Source: Paenibacillus senegalimassiliensis (GTDB lineage: Bacteria > Bacillota > Bacilli > Paenibacillales > Paenibacillaceae). From it: 64,000 bases of DNA. A model generated the notes under the pieces. The model did not search any database and had not been told where the DNA came from. It was given only the letters and a program-made list of their open reading frames with translations. A program made the position numbers and the translations under genes. This document shows positions 7,938-16,344 of the stretch, piece after piece. The first letter of the stretch is position 1. The number at the start of each line of letters is the position of its first letter. The stretch lies in contig NZ_LN909046.1 in the NCBI RefSeq assembly GCF_001486585.1, positions 558,001 through 622,000 on the forward strand, given 5' to 3'.

Positions 7938-8660
7938 ATGGGCATGAAAATAGGCCTGATGGGGGCCATGGACGAGGAAATTGTGCAGATTTTAGAGGTG
8001 CTACAGAATCAAGAGTCATCTGTCATTGCAGGAATTCGGTTTGTACAGGGAAGTTGGTATGGGCATGAGGTGGTCGTCTGTAAATCTGGTGTAGGAAAGG
8101 TTAATGCAGCGGTGGCTACGCAGCTTCTAATCGATCGCTTTGAGGTAGAACAGATCTGGTTCACCGGGGTGGCGGGAGCAGTTCATCCTGATCTGGTTGT
8201 GGGGGACATTGTAATCTCTTCTTCCTGCCAGCAGCATGATATGGATGTAGCTCCACTTGGATATACACGAGGGGTTACACCGTACCAGGCTGTGTCTGAT
8301 TTCCCAGCAGATCCTGCACTGATTGCCTTGGCTCAAGGAGCATGCCAACGTCAATGCACGGATCACAAGCATGTGCTTGGCCGCATCTTGTCAGGGGATC
8401 AGTTTATTGCAAATCCCGGTTATGTGAAGACGGTACTGTACCAGCAACTAGGCGGGGCTTGCGTAGAGATGGAGGGAGCGGCTTTAGCTCAGGTGTGCCA
8501 GATGAACGCTATCCCTTACATCGTGCTTCGCTCCATATCGGACCAGGCTGATGGCGAAGCAGAAGTGAACTTCGCCGAGTTTACTGTGATGGCGGCTGCA
8601 CGCTCTTTTGCCATAGTCAAGGATATGATGCAGCATGTTATCATGGATAATCCTGCATAG
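7938..8660 (+). CDS. mtnN: 5'-methylthioadenosine/S-adenosylhomocysteine nucleosidase
   Basis: It hydrolyses MTA and SAH to adenine plus the thioribose compound, feeding methionine salvage and the activated-methyl cycle. The 240-residue sequence has the PNP-UDP phosphorylase fold: GLMGAMDEE start, SGVGKVNAA, FTGVAGA, DMDVAPLG, SGDQFIA, the ribose/catalytic VEMEGAALAQVC and the base-binding SISDQAD. ATG 7938 has AAGGGAG 7 bases upstream; ATG 7944 is an alternative. Its 3' end overlaps the last codons of acuC, coded on the other strand, by 20 bases. Confidence 0.95.
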   Translation: MGMKIGLMGAMDEEIVQILEVLQNQESSVIAGIRFVQGSWYGHEVVVCKSGVGKVNAAVATQLLIDRFEVEQIWFTGVAGAVHPDLVVGDIVISSSCQQHDMDVAPLGYTRGVTPYQAVSDFPADPALIALAQGACQRQCTDHKHVLGRILSGDQFIANPGYVKTVLYQQLGGACVEMEGAALAQVCQMNAIPYIVLRSISDQADGEAEVNFAEFTVMAAARSFAIVKDMMQHVIMDNPA

Positions 8661-9819
8661 CTACCGCGAGTGTCTCGCGGTTTTTTGCCGTGATTTCGTC
8701 ACGCCGGGGAATGCTCTCCCAGCGTTGCGCGTCATCCAGCCATTCCGAAGGTAGCGATTGCGGAGTATGTGGCTGCCAGGTGTCAATCCAGGCCTGGGGA
8801 AGCGGATGGCGGGCGTCAGTCTGGAGAGCATTTGCCAGTGGGTGGCTGCTCATCTCTAACCACAGCAGACTCCAGGCTCGAGGCACGACACGCCAGAAGT
8901 CGTAGCCCCCTCCCCCCAAAGCGACCCAGCGCCCTTCACAATAGGTGTGCGCCAGTTCATGCAGGATGGCTGGCATTTGGCGATAAATCTCCATACTGCA
9001 GTGCATGTGGGATAATGGGTCCAGCGCATGGGCGTCACAGCCATGCAGGCTAAGGATTAAATCCGGTTGGAAATACTTCGTTAAGCGCCGTATGGATTCT
9101 TCAAAGCATTCCAGCCAGGAAGCATCTTCCGTGTAGGGCTGGAGCGGCAAGTTCATACATGCCCCGTAACCTTGATGCTCGCCCCGTTCGGGCAAGTGTC
9201 CGGTGCCTGGAAACAGGTATTTTCCTGTCTCGTGAATAGAGTAGGTGCAGACATCCGGGTCCGAATAGAAACTCCATTGTACGCCATCGCCATGATGCAC
9301 ATCGGTATCCACATATAAGACACGTGCGCCGTAATGGCGCCGGGCATAATCAATGGCGATAGCAGCATCGTTGTAGATGCAGAAGCCCGCAGCCTTTGCT
9401 GGCAAGGCGTGGTGCAACCCACCACCCAAATGCAGGGCATGGGGACTGGCGCCCGATAACACGGCCTCTACTGCGGTTATGCTACCCCCAACAATCCAGG
9501 AAGCCGCCTCATGCATACCGGGGAAGTAAGGCGTATCCTCATCCAGGAGCCCGTAAGGTTCTCCCTCGCTGATCCAGTGAGGTTCGGGGGCAGCCGAGCT
9601 AAGCCGCTTGACGCTCTCCACATAGGCGGGCTGGTGAATCCACAGTAATTCTTCTTCCGTGGCTGGTCGTGAAGCCAGTTTTCGGTCTGTAGAAAGCGCT
9701 TGCAGATCATTTAATAAATCCATTGTCAATTCCCACCGAATCGGGTGGAAGGGATGTTGGTCATGGAAGCGATAATTCATCGCTTGCTTATGATGTACGA
9801 ATAAAGCGCTTGCAGACAC
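8641..9819 (-). CDS. acuC: acetoin utilization protein AcuC, histone-deacetylase family
   Basis: A zinc-dependent class I/II histone-deacetylase-like protein. In B. subtilis, AcuC deacetylates acetyl-CoA synthetase and so reverses AcuA. Motifs: FHDQHPFHPIR, HLGGGLHHA, VLYVDTDVHHGDGVQ (metal/catalytic), SIHETG, and the late GGGGYDFWRVVPR. I chose GTG at 9817-9819 (392 residues; B. subtilis protein 387), with AAGGAAGG 11 bases upstream. The frame stays open to 9903, but that part overlaps acuA and has no similarity. Two cre-like sites lie in the first 45 codons. acuB, found between acuA and acuC in B. subtilis, is absent here. Confidence 0.93.
   Translation of the reverse strand: MSASALFVHHKQAMNYRFHDQHPFHPIRWELTMDLLNDLQALSTDRKLASRPATEEELLWIHQPAYVESVKRLSSAAPEPHWISEGEPYGLLDEDTPYFPGMHEAASWIVGGSITAVEAVLSGASPHALHLGGGLHHALPAKAAGFCIYNDAAIAIDYARRHYGARVLYVDTDVHHGDGVQWSFYSDPDVCTYSIHETGKYLFPGTGHLPERGEHQGYGACMNLPLQPYTEDASWLECFEESIRRLTKYFQPDLILSLHGCDAHALDPLSHMHCSMEIYRQMPAILHELAHTYCEGRWVALGGGGYDFWRVVPRAWSLLWLEMSSHPLANALQTDARHPLPQAWIDTWQPHTPQSLPSEWLDDAQRWESIPRRDEITAKNRETLAVAMQDYP
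8664..8686 (+). terminator. terminator of mtnN encoded within acuC codons
   Basis: CCGCGAG/CTCGCGG with a 3-base loop and TTTTTT, four bases after the mtnN stop. On the minus strand the same bases encode the NRETLAV segment near the C-terminus of AcuC, so this terminator lies inside a coding sequence. Confidence 0.8.
9691..9704 (-). promoter_or_regulatory. cre-like CcpA site, internal to acuC
   Basis: AGAAAGCGCTTGCA matches 13 of 14 positions of the cre consensus TGWAARCGYTWNCW. It shares an identical 14-mer (9693-9706) with the second site at 9801. It lies about 115-130 bases inside acuC. Confidence 0.55.
9801..9814 (-). promoter_or_regulatory. cre-like CcpA site at the acuC start
   Basis: ATAAAGCGCTTGCA matches 12 of 14 cre consensus positions, overlapping acuC codons 2-6. 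It is a second copy of the core AAAGCGCTTGCAGA (9803-9816), placed 110 bases from the first, where a bound CcpA could block elongation from acuA or form a loop. Confidence 0.5.
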
Positions 9820-9847
9820 GCAATCACACGCCTTCCTTATTGGACGA

Positions 9848-10480
9848 TCAATACATAAAGCGTTGTTGAAATCGTATGCGGTCAAATTGTTCCTCTGAGG
9901 CAAGTGGAACCTGCTTGCCGATTCTTACCATCAAGCAGTTGGCCGGGTGAGAACAAATTTCCGGATCATCTGTAGCGTACCAGACCATGTCAACGGTCTT
10001 CATCAGCCGTTCCATCATGCTGCGATAGTCCCAGACGGACAGGCCGCTGCTTTTTAGATCCCAATGCCAGTAATATTCCGTGGTAAATACAATATAGCTC
10101 TCCATTTGGGGGTCCTCGAAGGCGGTTCGGATCAGGGTTGATCCCAGACCCAGAGAACGGTAAGCATTGGCGACTTCAACGGCACCAAGCTCCAGCAGAT
10201 CAGGCATATGCCCTTGTGACCAACGCTCCATATCATCGGGATAGTGAAAGGTAACATAACCGATGATGGTCAACTCGTCCCTGGCCAGAATAATACGTCC
10301 TTCGGGCAGCTCGGCGATTTCAATGAGTGCCTCATGCTGTTCCTTCGGCTTGCGGAAGGCATCCAGATCCGCATGCATATTCAGGGATTGGAGATGCGAA
10401 GGGGTAACCGGTCCCTCCACGACGATTTCACCTTGCTGTTGGGGGAGGGTATGGCGGATATACGTTTTGGGATGTTCCAT
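9848..10480 (-). CDS. acuA: acetoin utilization protein AcuA (GNAT protein acetyltransferase)
   Basis: A GNAT-family acetyltransferase that, in B. subtilis, acetylates and inactivates acetyl-CoA synthetase AcsA. The length, 210 residues, is the same as the B. subtilis protein. The acetyl-CoA-binding stretch is the AYRSLGLGSTLIRTAFE segment (R/Q-x-x-G-x-A-like loop), preceded by IIGYVTFHYPDD and LELGAVEVANAY. The ATG is at 10478-10480, preceded by AAAGGAGGCGGCTT. It is divergent from acsA, its expected target, and 28 bases upstream of acuC; together they form an acetylation/deacetylation switch on acetate use. Confidence 0.93.
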   Translation of the reverse strand: MEHPKTYIRHTLPQQQGEIVVEGPVTPSHLQSLNMHADLDAFRKPKEQHEALIEIAELPEGRIILARDELTIIGYVTFHYPDDMERWSQGHMPDLLELGAVEVANAYRSLGLGSTLIRTAFEDPQMESYIVFTTEYYWHWDLKSSGLSVWDYRSMMERLMKTVDMVWYATDDPEICSHPANCLMVRIGKQVPLASEEQFDRIRFQQRFMY

Positions 10481-10564
10481 CTAAGCCGCCTCCTTTGCTT
10501 CATTCCCCTCACTTATAACAGAAAAATGAAAATTTGAAAAGTATAGCCTGTGCATGAAAAGCTG

Positions 10565-10573
10565 TGCTATAAT
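10565..10573 (+). promoter_or_regulatory. extended -10 promoter of acsA
   Basis: TGCTATAAT (TGn plus a perfect TATAAT at 10568-10573) lies about 150 bases before the acsA start. No good -35 is visible at 17 bases, as is common for extended -10 promoters. Confidence 0.5.
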
Positions 10574-10721
10574 GATTTCCGACACAAAAAATTCATATAT
10601 TTAAACTGATATGTGATAAATGCTCTCGAAAAGCGACCTTGGCTTATATGGATGTGTATCCGTTTTCATGAACTTTGATCTACGATCTTGCTGTATTCAG
10701 AGATTGAGGGAGGATGAAGGG

Positions 10722-12446
10722 ATGAGTCATTTGCAAGGGGAAATCATTTCCGTGGACGTACCGTCCGCCAATATGAACAGCTATGACGAGGCTTGTGCTG
10801 ATTTTGACTGGAATGATGTGGAGCAGCAGTTCTCTTGGTATACCACAGGTAACGTGAACATGGCTTATGAAGCGATTGACCGTCATGTAGATGCAGGGAA
10901 AGGGGAGCGAGTCGCCCTAAAGTTCAGCGATCCGGAGCGAGAGGAGACGTATACCTACGCGGAGATGCGGCAAGCGACTAACCGGTTTGCCAATGTGCTG
11001 CGCAACTATGGAATTGGCAAGGGAGATCGGGTATTTGTGTTCATGCCCAGAACGCCGGAACTGTACATTAGCATTCTTGGAATTATAAAAGTAGGGGCCG
11101 TGGTAGGTCCGTTGTTCGAGGCGTTTATGGAGACGGCGGTCAAGGATCGGCTTGAGGATAGCGGTGCCGTTGCCTTGGTCACCACTCCTGCGCTGTTGGC
11201 TCGGGTTAACCGGGAGGAATTACCCACCTTGCGAACCGTCTTCCTGGTTGGAGATAAAGTGACTGCTAGCGAGGGGGTTGCGGATTTTACGGCAGAACTT
11301 CAAGCCGCTTCACCGGAAGCGGAGGTGACCTGGGTCAATCGTGAAGACGGCTTGATTCTACACTATACATCCGGTTCTACCGGGAAGCCCAAGGGCGTCT
11401 ATCATGTGCATAACGCCATGCTTCAGCATTACCACACTGGCAAGGTGGTATTGGATTTGAAGGAAGGGGACATCTACTGGTGTACGGCCGATCCGGGTTG
11501 GGTCACGGGTACGTCTTACGGAATTTTTGCTCCCTGGCTGCATGGAGTGACGAATGTAGTGCGGGGTGGTCGCTTCAGTCCGGAGGATTGGTACGCAACT
11601 ATTCAGCAGAACCAGGTCACAGTCTGGTATAGTGCTCCAACGGCTTTTCGGATGTTGATGGGAGCAGGACAGGATCTGATTGGTCAGTATGATTTATCCT
11701 CCCTACGTCATGTATTATCGGTGGGAGAGCCGCTGAATCCCGAAGTGGTACGCTGGGGGCTGAAGGTGTATCACCGGCGTATTCATGATACATGGTGGAT
11801 GACCGAAACCGGTGGTCAACTCATCTGTAACTACCCGACCTTGCCGATCAAGCCGGGTTCGATGGGTAAGCCTGTGCCGGGCATTCAGGCGGCGATCATC
11901 GATGATAATGGCAGGGAGTTGCCACCCAATCGGATGGGCAATCTGGCGATTCGTACGCCGTGGCCATCCATGATGCGGCTAATTTGGAACAATGCCCCCA
12001 AATACGAGGAATACTTCCGTATTCCTGGCTGGTACATTTCCGGGGATACGGCGTACATGGACGAAGATGGCTACTTTTGGTTTCAGGGGCGGATTGATGA
12101 TGTTATTAATTCATCCGGGGAGCGAGTTGGTCCGTTCGAGGTGGAGAGCAAGCTGGTGGAGCATCCGGCCATTGCGGAAGCTGGGGTCATTGGCAAGCCG
12201 GACCCAATCCGGGGGGAGATCATTAAGGCATTCATCTCTTTGCGCGAAGGCTTCACTCCATCGGAGGAACTGAAGCAAGACATTGCCAAGTTCGTCAGAG
12301 AAGGGCTCTCAGCTCACGCTTCTCCCCGTGAGATTGAGTTCAAGGACAAATTGCCCAAGACTCGCTCGGGGAAAATTATGCGGCGCGTGCTGAAGGCGTG
12401 GGAGCTTAATTTGCCGACCGGTGACTTATCGACGATTGAGGACTAA
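10722..12446 (+). CDS. acsA: acetyl-coenzyme A synthetase
   Basis: It activates acetate to acetyl-CoA by way of acetyl-AMP. The 574-residue product is nearly collinear with B. subtilis AcsA (572). It shows the ATP motif YTSGSTGKPKGV, the SVGEPLNPE and WWMTETGGQ signatures, YISGDTAYMDEDGYFWFQGR and the C-terminal KTRSGKIMRR, whose second lysine is the known acetylation site. I chose ATG 10722 with GAGGGAGG 8 bases upstream; the frame extends to 10620 with no similarity. Control is likely both by CcpA and by the divergent acuA-acuC acetylation genes. Confidence 0.96.
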   Translation: MSHLQGEIISVDVPSANMNSYDEACADFDWNDVEQQFSWYTTGNVNMAYEAIDRHVDAGKGERVALKFSDPEREETYTYAEMRQATNRFANVLRNYGIGKGDRVFVFMPRTPELYISILGIIKVGAVVGPLFEAFMETAVKDRLEDSGAVALVTTPALLARVNREELPTLRTVFLVGDKVTASEGVADFTAELQAASPEAEVTWVNREDGLILHYTSGSTGKPKGVYHVHNAMLQHYHTGKVVLDLKEGDIYWCTADPGWVTGTSYGIFAPWLHGVTNVVRGGRFSPEDWYATIQQNQVTVWYSAPTAFRMLMGAGQDLIGQYDLSSLRHVLSVGEPLNPEVVRWGLKVYHRRIHDTWWMTETGGQLICNYPTLPIKPGSMGKPVPGIQAAIIDDNGRELPPNRMGNLAIRTPWPSMMRLIWNNAPKYEEYFRIPGWYISGDTAYMDEDGYFWFQGRIDDVINSSGERVGPFEVESKLVEHPAIAEAGVIGKPDPIRGEIIKAFISLREGFTPSEELKQDIAKFVREGLSAHASPREIEFKDKLPKTRSGKIMRRVLKAWELNLPTGDLSTIED

Positions 12447-12467
12447 TATGTCAACCTGATATAAATG

Positions 12468-12507
12468 AAAAGCCTCCATTCCACCATAAGGTGAAACGGA
12501 GGCTTTT
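12468..12507. terminator. bidirectional terminator between acsA and the PBP gene
   Basis: AAAAGCCTCC/GGAGGCTTTT forms the outer stem, CACC/GGTG the inner one. The A-run and T-run on either side serve both convergent genes. Confidence 0.85.
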
Positions 12508-12520
12508 ATTTGCTTGCAGC

Positions 12521-15500
12521 TTAAGGGGTAAATTGCGCTGGAGCCGAGAGGGCGGATTCGCCCAATACATTTATTGCGCTAATTTTAACCCAAATGCTGG
12601 TGTAGTCTGTCTTGATGGAATACTGCGTATCGGACGTAGAGCCAACTTTGGAATAGGAGCCGCCTTCACTGTCCGAGACGTAAACATTGTAGCTCGTGAC
12701 GAGATCGAGCAGAGGGCTGGCCTTCCAACTGGCTGTAAACCCGCCTTCATCCTTATTCACTGAGACGCCCGATGGTGAGGAAGGAGCATTTCCCCCAGTT
12801 TCATTATTGCCACCGCTACCGTCGTCGTTGTCTTGGCCATCTCCGTTACCGTCAGGGCTGCCACCACCCCCTAGAGGGCTAACGACAGCGCTTGGTTCAG
12901 ACTCCTTGCCAGCAACGTCTACGGCGGTTACATAGTAAGCCGTACCGAAACCTGGGGCCCGGGCATCGGCAATCACGGTGGAGTCTCCGGTGAGCGAGAC
13001 TTTGCCGGTGGACTGGAATTTCACACCGTCATCCGTACGGTACAGTCGGTATCCGACGACATCCTTCTCTGGGCTTGCGGTGAAACTGATCTTGGATCCT
13101 CCGCCAAGGCCAATCAAGGTTACGCCCCCAGGGGCGCTTGGTGCCTTGCCATCATCAGTCCGAGGGTCCTCCTTGTATGGGGCATCCTCGCCAATGTCTT
13201 TTGGCATGTAGAAGCTCAGCGACTTATGGCCTCCTGACATGCGGGCAAAGGCTTTTTCAAGCTCTTCTTTAAGCTCGGCAATCGGCTTCTCGCGCTTGAC
13301 GACCACCTTCTCACGCAGCATATCGGAAGGCGTAGTCTCCAGCGGAATATAGTTAACCTCATTGTAGGTGACATACTTGGCACGGATTAAAACATCATCC
13401 GGCTCGGTTGGCACAAATTTGGCATTGAAGATATCAGTAACCATTTTCCCAGCTTGTTGGGTCAATTGCGTTGGCAATTTGCCACTGTAGCCGGACACGG
13501 TCTTGGTAACGATGCCTTCCGGCTTGGTGAACGAATCCGTCTTGAACACGTCGCTGACGTTCTCGGTAACTTCATTCATGACCAGTGCCCAAATTTTACG
13601 TGCTCTGGCCTTACCAGCATCGGAAAGTGTATTTACCGGCTCCTTATAGCCAATCCATACACCTAGCGTGACATCCGGTGAATACCCCATGAACCAGACA
13701 TCGGCATAGTTTTGGGTTGATCCGGTTTTACCGACTACGGGAATTTTGCTATAGCTCTTGAAGTCGCTTCTGATCGATTTGCCAGTACCGTCTCTCAGGG
13801 CTGTCCGTAACATATCGGTCATAAGATAGGCCGTCTGCTCCGAGAACACCTGTTGCGGCTCAACTTGATGCTTGTAGACGACATTTCCCTTGTGGTCAAT
13901 AATCTTCTCGATCATGTAAGCATCGGTGAACTGACCGCCATTGGCAATGGTGCTGTAGGCATTGGTAAGCTCTTCAACCGTTACCCCATACTTAAGACCG
14001 CCAAGCACCCCGGTTTGGGCACCATAGTCTTCTTCTTCGAGAGTGGTGATACCCAGCTTCTTGCTGAAATCCCAAGCTTTCTCGATCCCTACGACATTGT
14101 TAAACACCTTCAGTGCGGGGATATTACGCGATTCATTCAGAGCCGTACGGGCGGTAACAAGTCCTTTATAACCGCCACTGGCATTGCCTGGAATATGATA
14201 GCCCTTCTGATAATCCCGTAAAATGATAGGGGAATCATCCAGAATGCTGGCTGGCTGAACCAGGCCGGTGTCGAGAGCGGGCAGATATGCGGCGATTGGC
14301 TTCATGGTCGAGCCAGGTTGCCGTTTCATTTGCGTGGCATAGTTCATCTGCTCGGTGTAGAAGTCACGTCCCTCAATCATGCCGAGTATAGCCCCGGATC
14401 GATTATCCATCATCATGGCGGCTACTTGCTCCAGTCCTTTCTTCTCGCTGAACGGCGAGAAGTTCTCGGCGTTGTCTGATACCCGGTGCATCGAATTATA
14501 AATCTTCTTATCGATGGTGGTATATACCCGGTAGCCTCCGGTTAGCAACTCCTGGCGGGCTTCCTCCAGCATTTGCGTATTACCGGAGACCTCTTCCTTG
14601 GTCAACTCCGGGTTGTTCATCATCGCAATGACGATGGCCCCTTGCCGTTCCGTCTCCAGCATCAGGTAAGGGAAGGTGTCATAGGCCTTCTTGGTTGACT
14701 GAGCCAGCGATCCTTGAGTGTCAAAGGCTACAGCTTCGTTATATTCAGCCGTTGTAATCTTGTTCTCCTCCAGCATACGTTGTAGCACTAATTGCTGGCG
14801 TTTGATTGCTCGCTGAAAAGCTTCCTCATTGAATTCCCCTTTGCCATTAAAGGCCGAGTAGGATGAAGGCAATTGAGGCAAGCCGGCCAAATAAGCAGAT
14901 TGGGCAATATTCAGATCTTCGAGATTGGTAATGTTAAATATCCCTTTGGCGGCTGCCTTTATTCCGTAAACCTGATAGCCGTTTGATCCGTTGCCGAAGG
15001 GTACCTTGTTCATATAAGCCGTCATAATCTCTTCCTTGGACATGAAGCGTTCCAGTCGAAGGGCCAGCAAAATTTCCTTCACCTTACGATCCTCTGTAAC
15101 GTCGAGGTTGAGGAAGACACGCCTTGCTAATTGCTGTGTCAGCGTACTGCCGCCGGTCTGTACAGCTTCGTTAAGCACCCGTTGTTTAACGGCGCGCAGG
15201 GTCCCTTGAAAGTCGATACCCATATGCTCTTCAAAACGGTTATCCTCGATGGCAATTACCGCATCCAGCACGTTCTGCGGAATTTCCTTATAAGAGATGG
15301 GGCGCCGATCTTCTTCTGAGCGCAATTGGCCGATAGGCTGCCCGTCGCGGAAGTAAGCGAACCCTGTCATCTCGTTATGGTTGATCTTCTCTTCAATATC
15401 TGTGCGTGAGCGTACCGGCTCCTCCTTGACGATCGAGGACACGTAGCCGAATACGGCACCTCCCACAAATAGCACACTCGCAAACCCCAGCAAAACAAGC

Positions 15501-15634
15501 CATCCTAGAATCGCCCAAACGATACGACCCTTCTTACGCTTACGCGCCGGTTTGGTGGCCGTCTTATCGCTCCGAGATCTTCGCTTGAGTTCGGTCTGAG
15601 GCTGCTTGGAGTTGTTGTCGTTCTCATGAGCCAT
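12521..15634 (-). CDS. class A penicillin-binding protein with two C-terminal fibronectin type III domains
   Basis: A bifunctional peptidoglycan polymerase and crosslinker of the PBP1A/PonA group, 1037 residues. There is a basic cytoplasmic tail, then a transmembrane helix at about 38-65. The GT51 glycosyltransferase has AIEDNRFEEH (catalytic Glu) and TGGSTLTQQLAR. The transpeptidase has GSTMK (SxxK), ESRN (SxN-like) and KTGST (KTG). After about residue 830 come two fibronectin type III domains separated by a Gly/Asp/Asn-rich linker. This long tail exceeds B. subtilis PonA and may bind the wall. ATG 15632-15634 is preceded by AAAGGAGGATC. It is transcribed alone, from an extended -10 at 15662. 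Confidence 0.95.
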   Translation of the reverse strand: MAHENDNNSKQPQTELKRRSRSDKTATKPARKRKKGRIVWAILGWLVLLGFASVLFVGGAVFGYVSSIVKEEPVRSRTDIEEKINHNEMTGFAYFRDGQPIGQLRSEEDRRPISYKEIPQNVLDAVIAIEDNRFEEHMGIDFQGTLRAVKQRVLNEAVQTGGSTLTQQLARRVFLNLDVTEDRKVKEILLALRLERFMSKEEIMTAYMNKVPFGNGSNGYQVYGIKAAAKGIFNITNLEDLNIAQSAYLAGLPQLPSSYSAFNGKGEFNEEAFQRAIKRQQLVLQRMLEENKITTAEYNEAVAFDTQGSLAQSTKKAYDTFPYLMLETERQGAIVIAMMNNPELTKEEVSGNTQMLEEARQELLTGGYRVYTTIDKKIYNSMHRVSDNAENFSPFSEKKGLEQVAAMMMDNRSGAILGMIEGRDFYTEQMNYATQMKRQPGSTMKPIAAYLPALDTGLVQPASILDDSPIILRDYQKGYHIPGNASGGYKGLVTARTALNESRNIPALKVFNNVVGIEKAWDFSKKLGITTLEEEDYGAQTGVLGGLKYGVTVEELTNAYSTIANGGQFTDAYMIEKIIDHKGNVVYKHQVEPQQVFSEQTAYLMTDMLRTALRDGTGKSIRSDFKSYSKIPVVGKTGSTQNYADVWFMGYSPDVTLGVWIGYKEPVNTLSDAGKARARKIWALVMNEVTENVSDVFKTDSFTKPEGIVTKTVSGYSGKLPTQLTQQAGKMVTDIFNAKFVPTEPDDVLIRAKYVTYNEVNYIPLETTPSDMLREKVVVKREKPIAELKEELEKAFARMSGGHKSLSFYMPKDIGEDAPYKEDPRTDDGKAPSAPGGVTLIGLGGGSKISFTASPEKDVVGYRLYRTDDGVKFQSTGKVSLTGDSTVIADARAPGFGTAYYVTAVDVAGKESEPSAVVSPLGGGGSPDGNGDGQDNDDGSGGNNETGGNAPSSPSGVSVNKDEGGFTASWKASPLLDLVTSYNVYVSDSEGGSYSKVGSTSDTQYSIKTDYTSIWVKISAINVLGESALSAPAQFTP

Positions 15635-15661
15635 GAATGATCCTCCTTTATAAACAGCAAC

Positions 15662-15670
15662 ATTATAGCA
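15662..15670 (-). promoter_or_regulatory. extended -10 promoter of the PBP gene
   Basis: On the minus strand, TGCTATAAT (TATAAT at 15662-15667) lies 28 bases before the PBP start codon. No clear -35 box. Confidence 0.5.
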
Positions 15671-15776
15671 TAAAAAAGGGGTTTTGGATGTTTTTTCAGC
15701 CCATTTTAGCTGATTTGAAGGACGGGTTCGACAAATTTAGGACCTTCGAACCGCCCTTGGTTTAGTGTCGCGAGGT

Positions 15777-15806
15777 TTGACTTTGGAAATACATCTGTGA
15801 TATAAA
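15777..15806 (+). promoter_or_regulatory. promoter of the tyrS T-box transcript
   Basis: TTGACT (15777-15782) and TATAAA (15801-15806) with an 18-base spacer, just upstream of the T-box leader. Confidence 0.5.
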
Positions 15807-15812
15807 TTATTT

Positions 15813-16112
15813 TAATTACATATCAATAAAGGCTTGGAAAGACTAAGTAGAAGGCGGAATCCCGCTGCTCAGAGAATCGGTGGTCGCTGTGAACCGAATG
15901 AGCGGATCGCTTTTGAATTACCGTCTGGAGCCGTCCGGGGGAACGCATATACGTAAGTGATATGCCAGTAGTCCGGTACCGGATTATTCCGTTATGTGAA
16001 TGAAGTGAAAACCGTGCCTCTTGTGGCTGCCAATAGCAAAGGCTAGCGGTTTTAATTAGGGTGGTAACGCGAGCGCTCCTTCTCGTCCCTTGGGACAAGA
16101 AGGGGCTTTTTT
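15813..16112 (+). promoter_or_regulatory. T-box riboswitch (tyrosine) with terminator
   Basis: This tRNA-sensing leader controls tyrS: uncharged tRNA(Tyr) should favour the antiterminator. Visible parts are the stem I AGAGA-type motif (CAGAGAATCGG near 15880), a candidate specifier codon UAC at 15919-15921, and the T-box core AGGGTGGTAACGCG at 16058-16071 (the usual GGNACC is GGTAAC here). The terminator stem is 16075-16089 with 92-106, capped by TTG-type loop and followed by TTTTTT. The specifier placement was read by eye and is the least certain part. Confidence 0.9.
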
Positions 16113-16125
16113 GTGTTCTTAAAGT

Positions 16126-16301
16126 GCGTGTTCAAAAAGTCGAATTTTCAGGACCAAGAAGGTTGGATGAAGCTAGGGACTGAGTAACGGAGCGTACGTA
16201 GTGGGTACGTGAGCAACGGAAGGCCCGGCTGAATTCAAGATTCGATGTCGAGTTCACTCCTTGAACAACTTCGTTCTGGGAAGGTGACTTTTTGAACAAC
16301 C
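16126..16301 (+). mobile_element. MITE-like insertion in the tyrS leader
   Basis: A 176-bp non-coding element bounded by 16-bp terminal inverted repeats, GCGTGTTCAAAAAGTC on the left and the complement of GGTTGTTCAAAAAGTC on the right (14 of 16 match; the inner 12 are identical). The direct repeat TCTTAAAG occurs at 16117-16124 and 16302-16309, next to the ends, as an 8-bp target duplication would. No open frame for a transposase is present, so it would need one in trans. It lies after the T-box terminator and before the tyrS ribosome binding site, so every full-length tyrS mRNA should carry it. Confidence 0.75.
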
Positions 16302-16344
16302 TCTTAAAGGCGGCAAAACATCATTATATTGGAGGAACAGGCTT

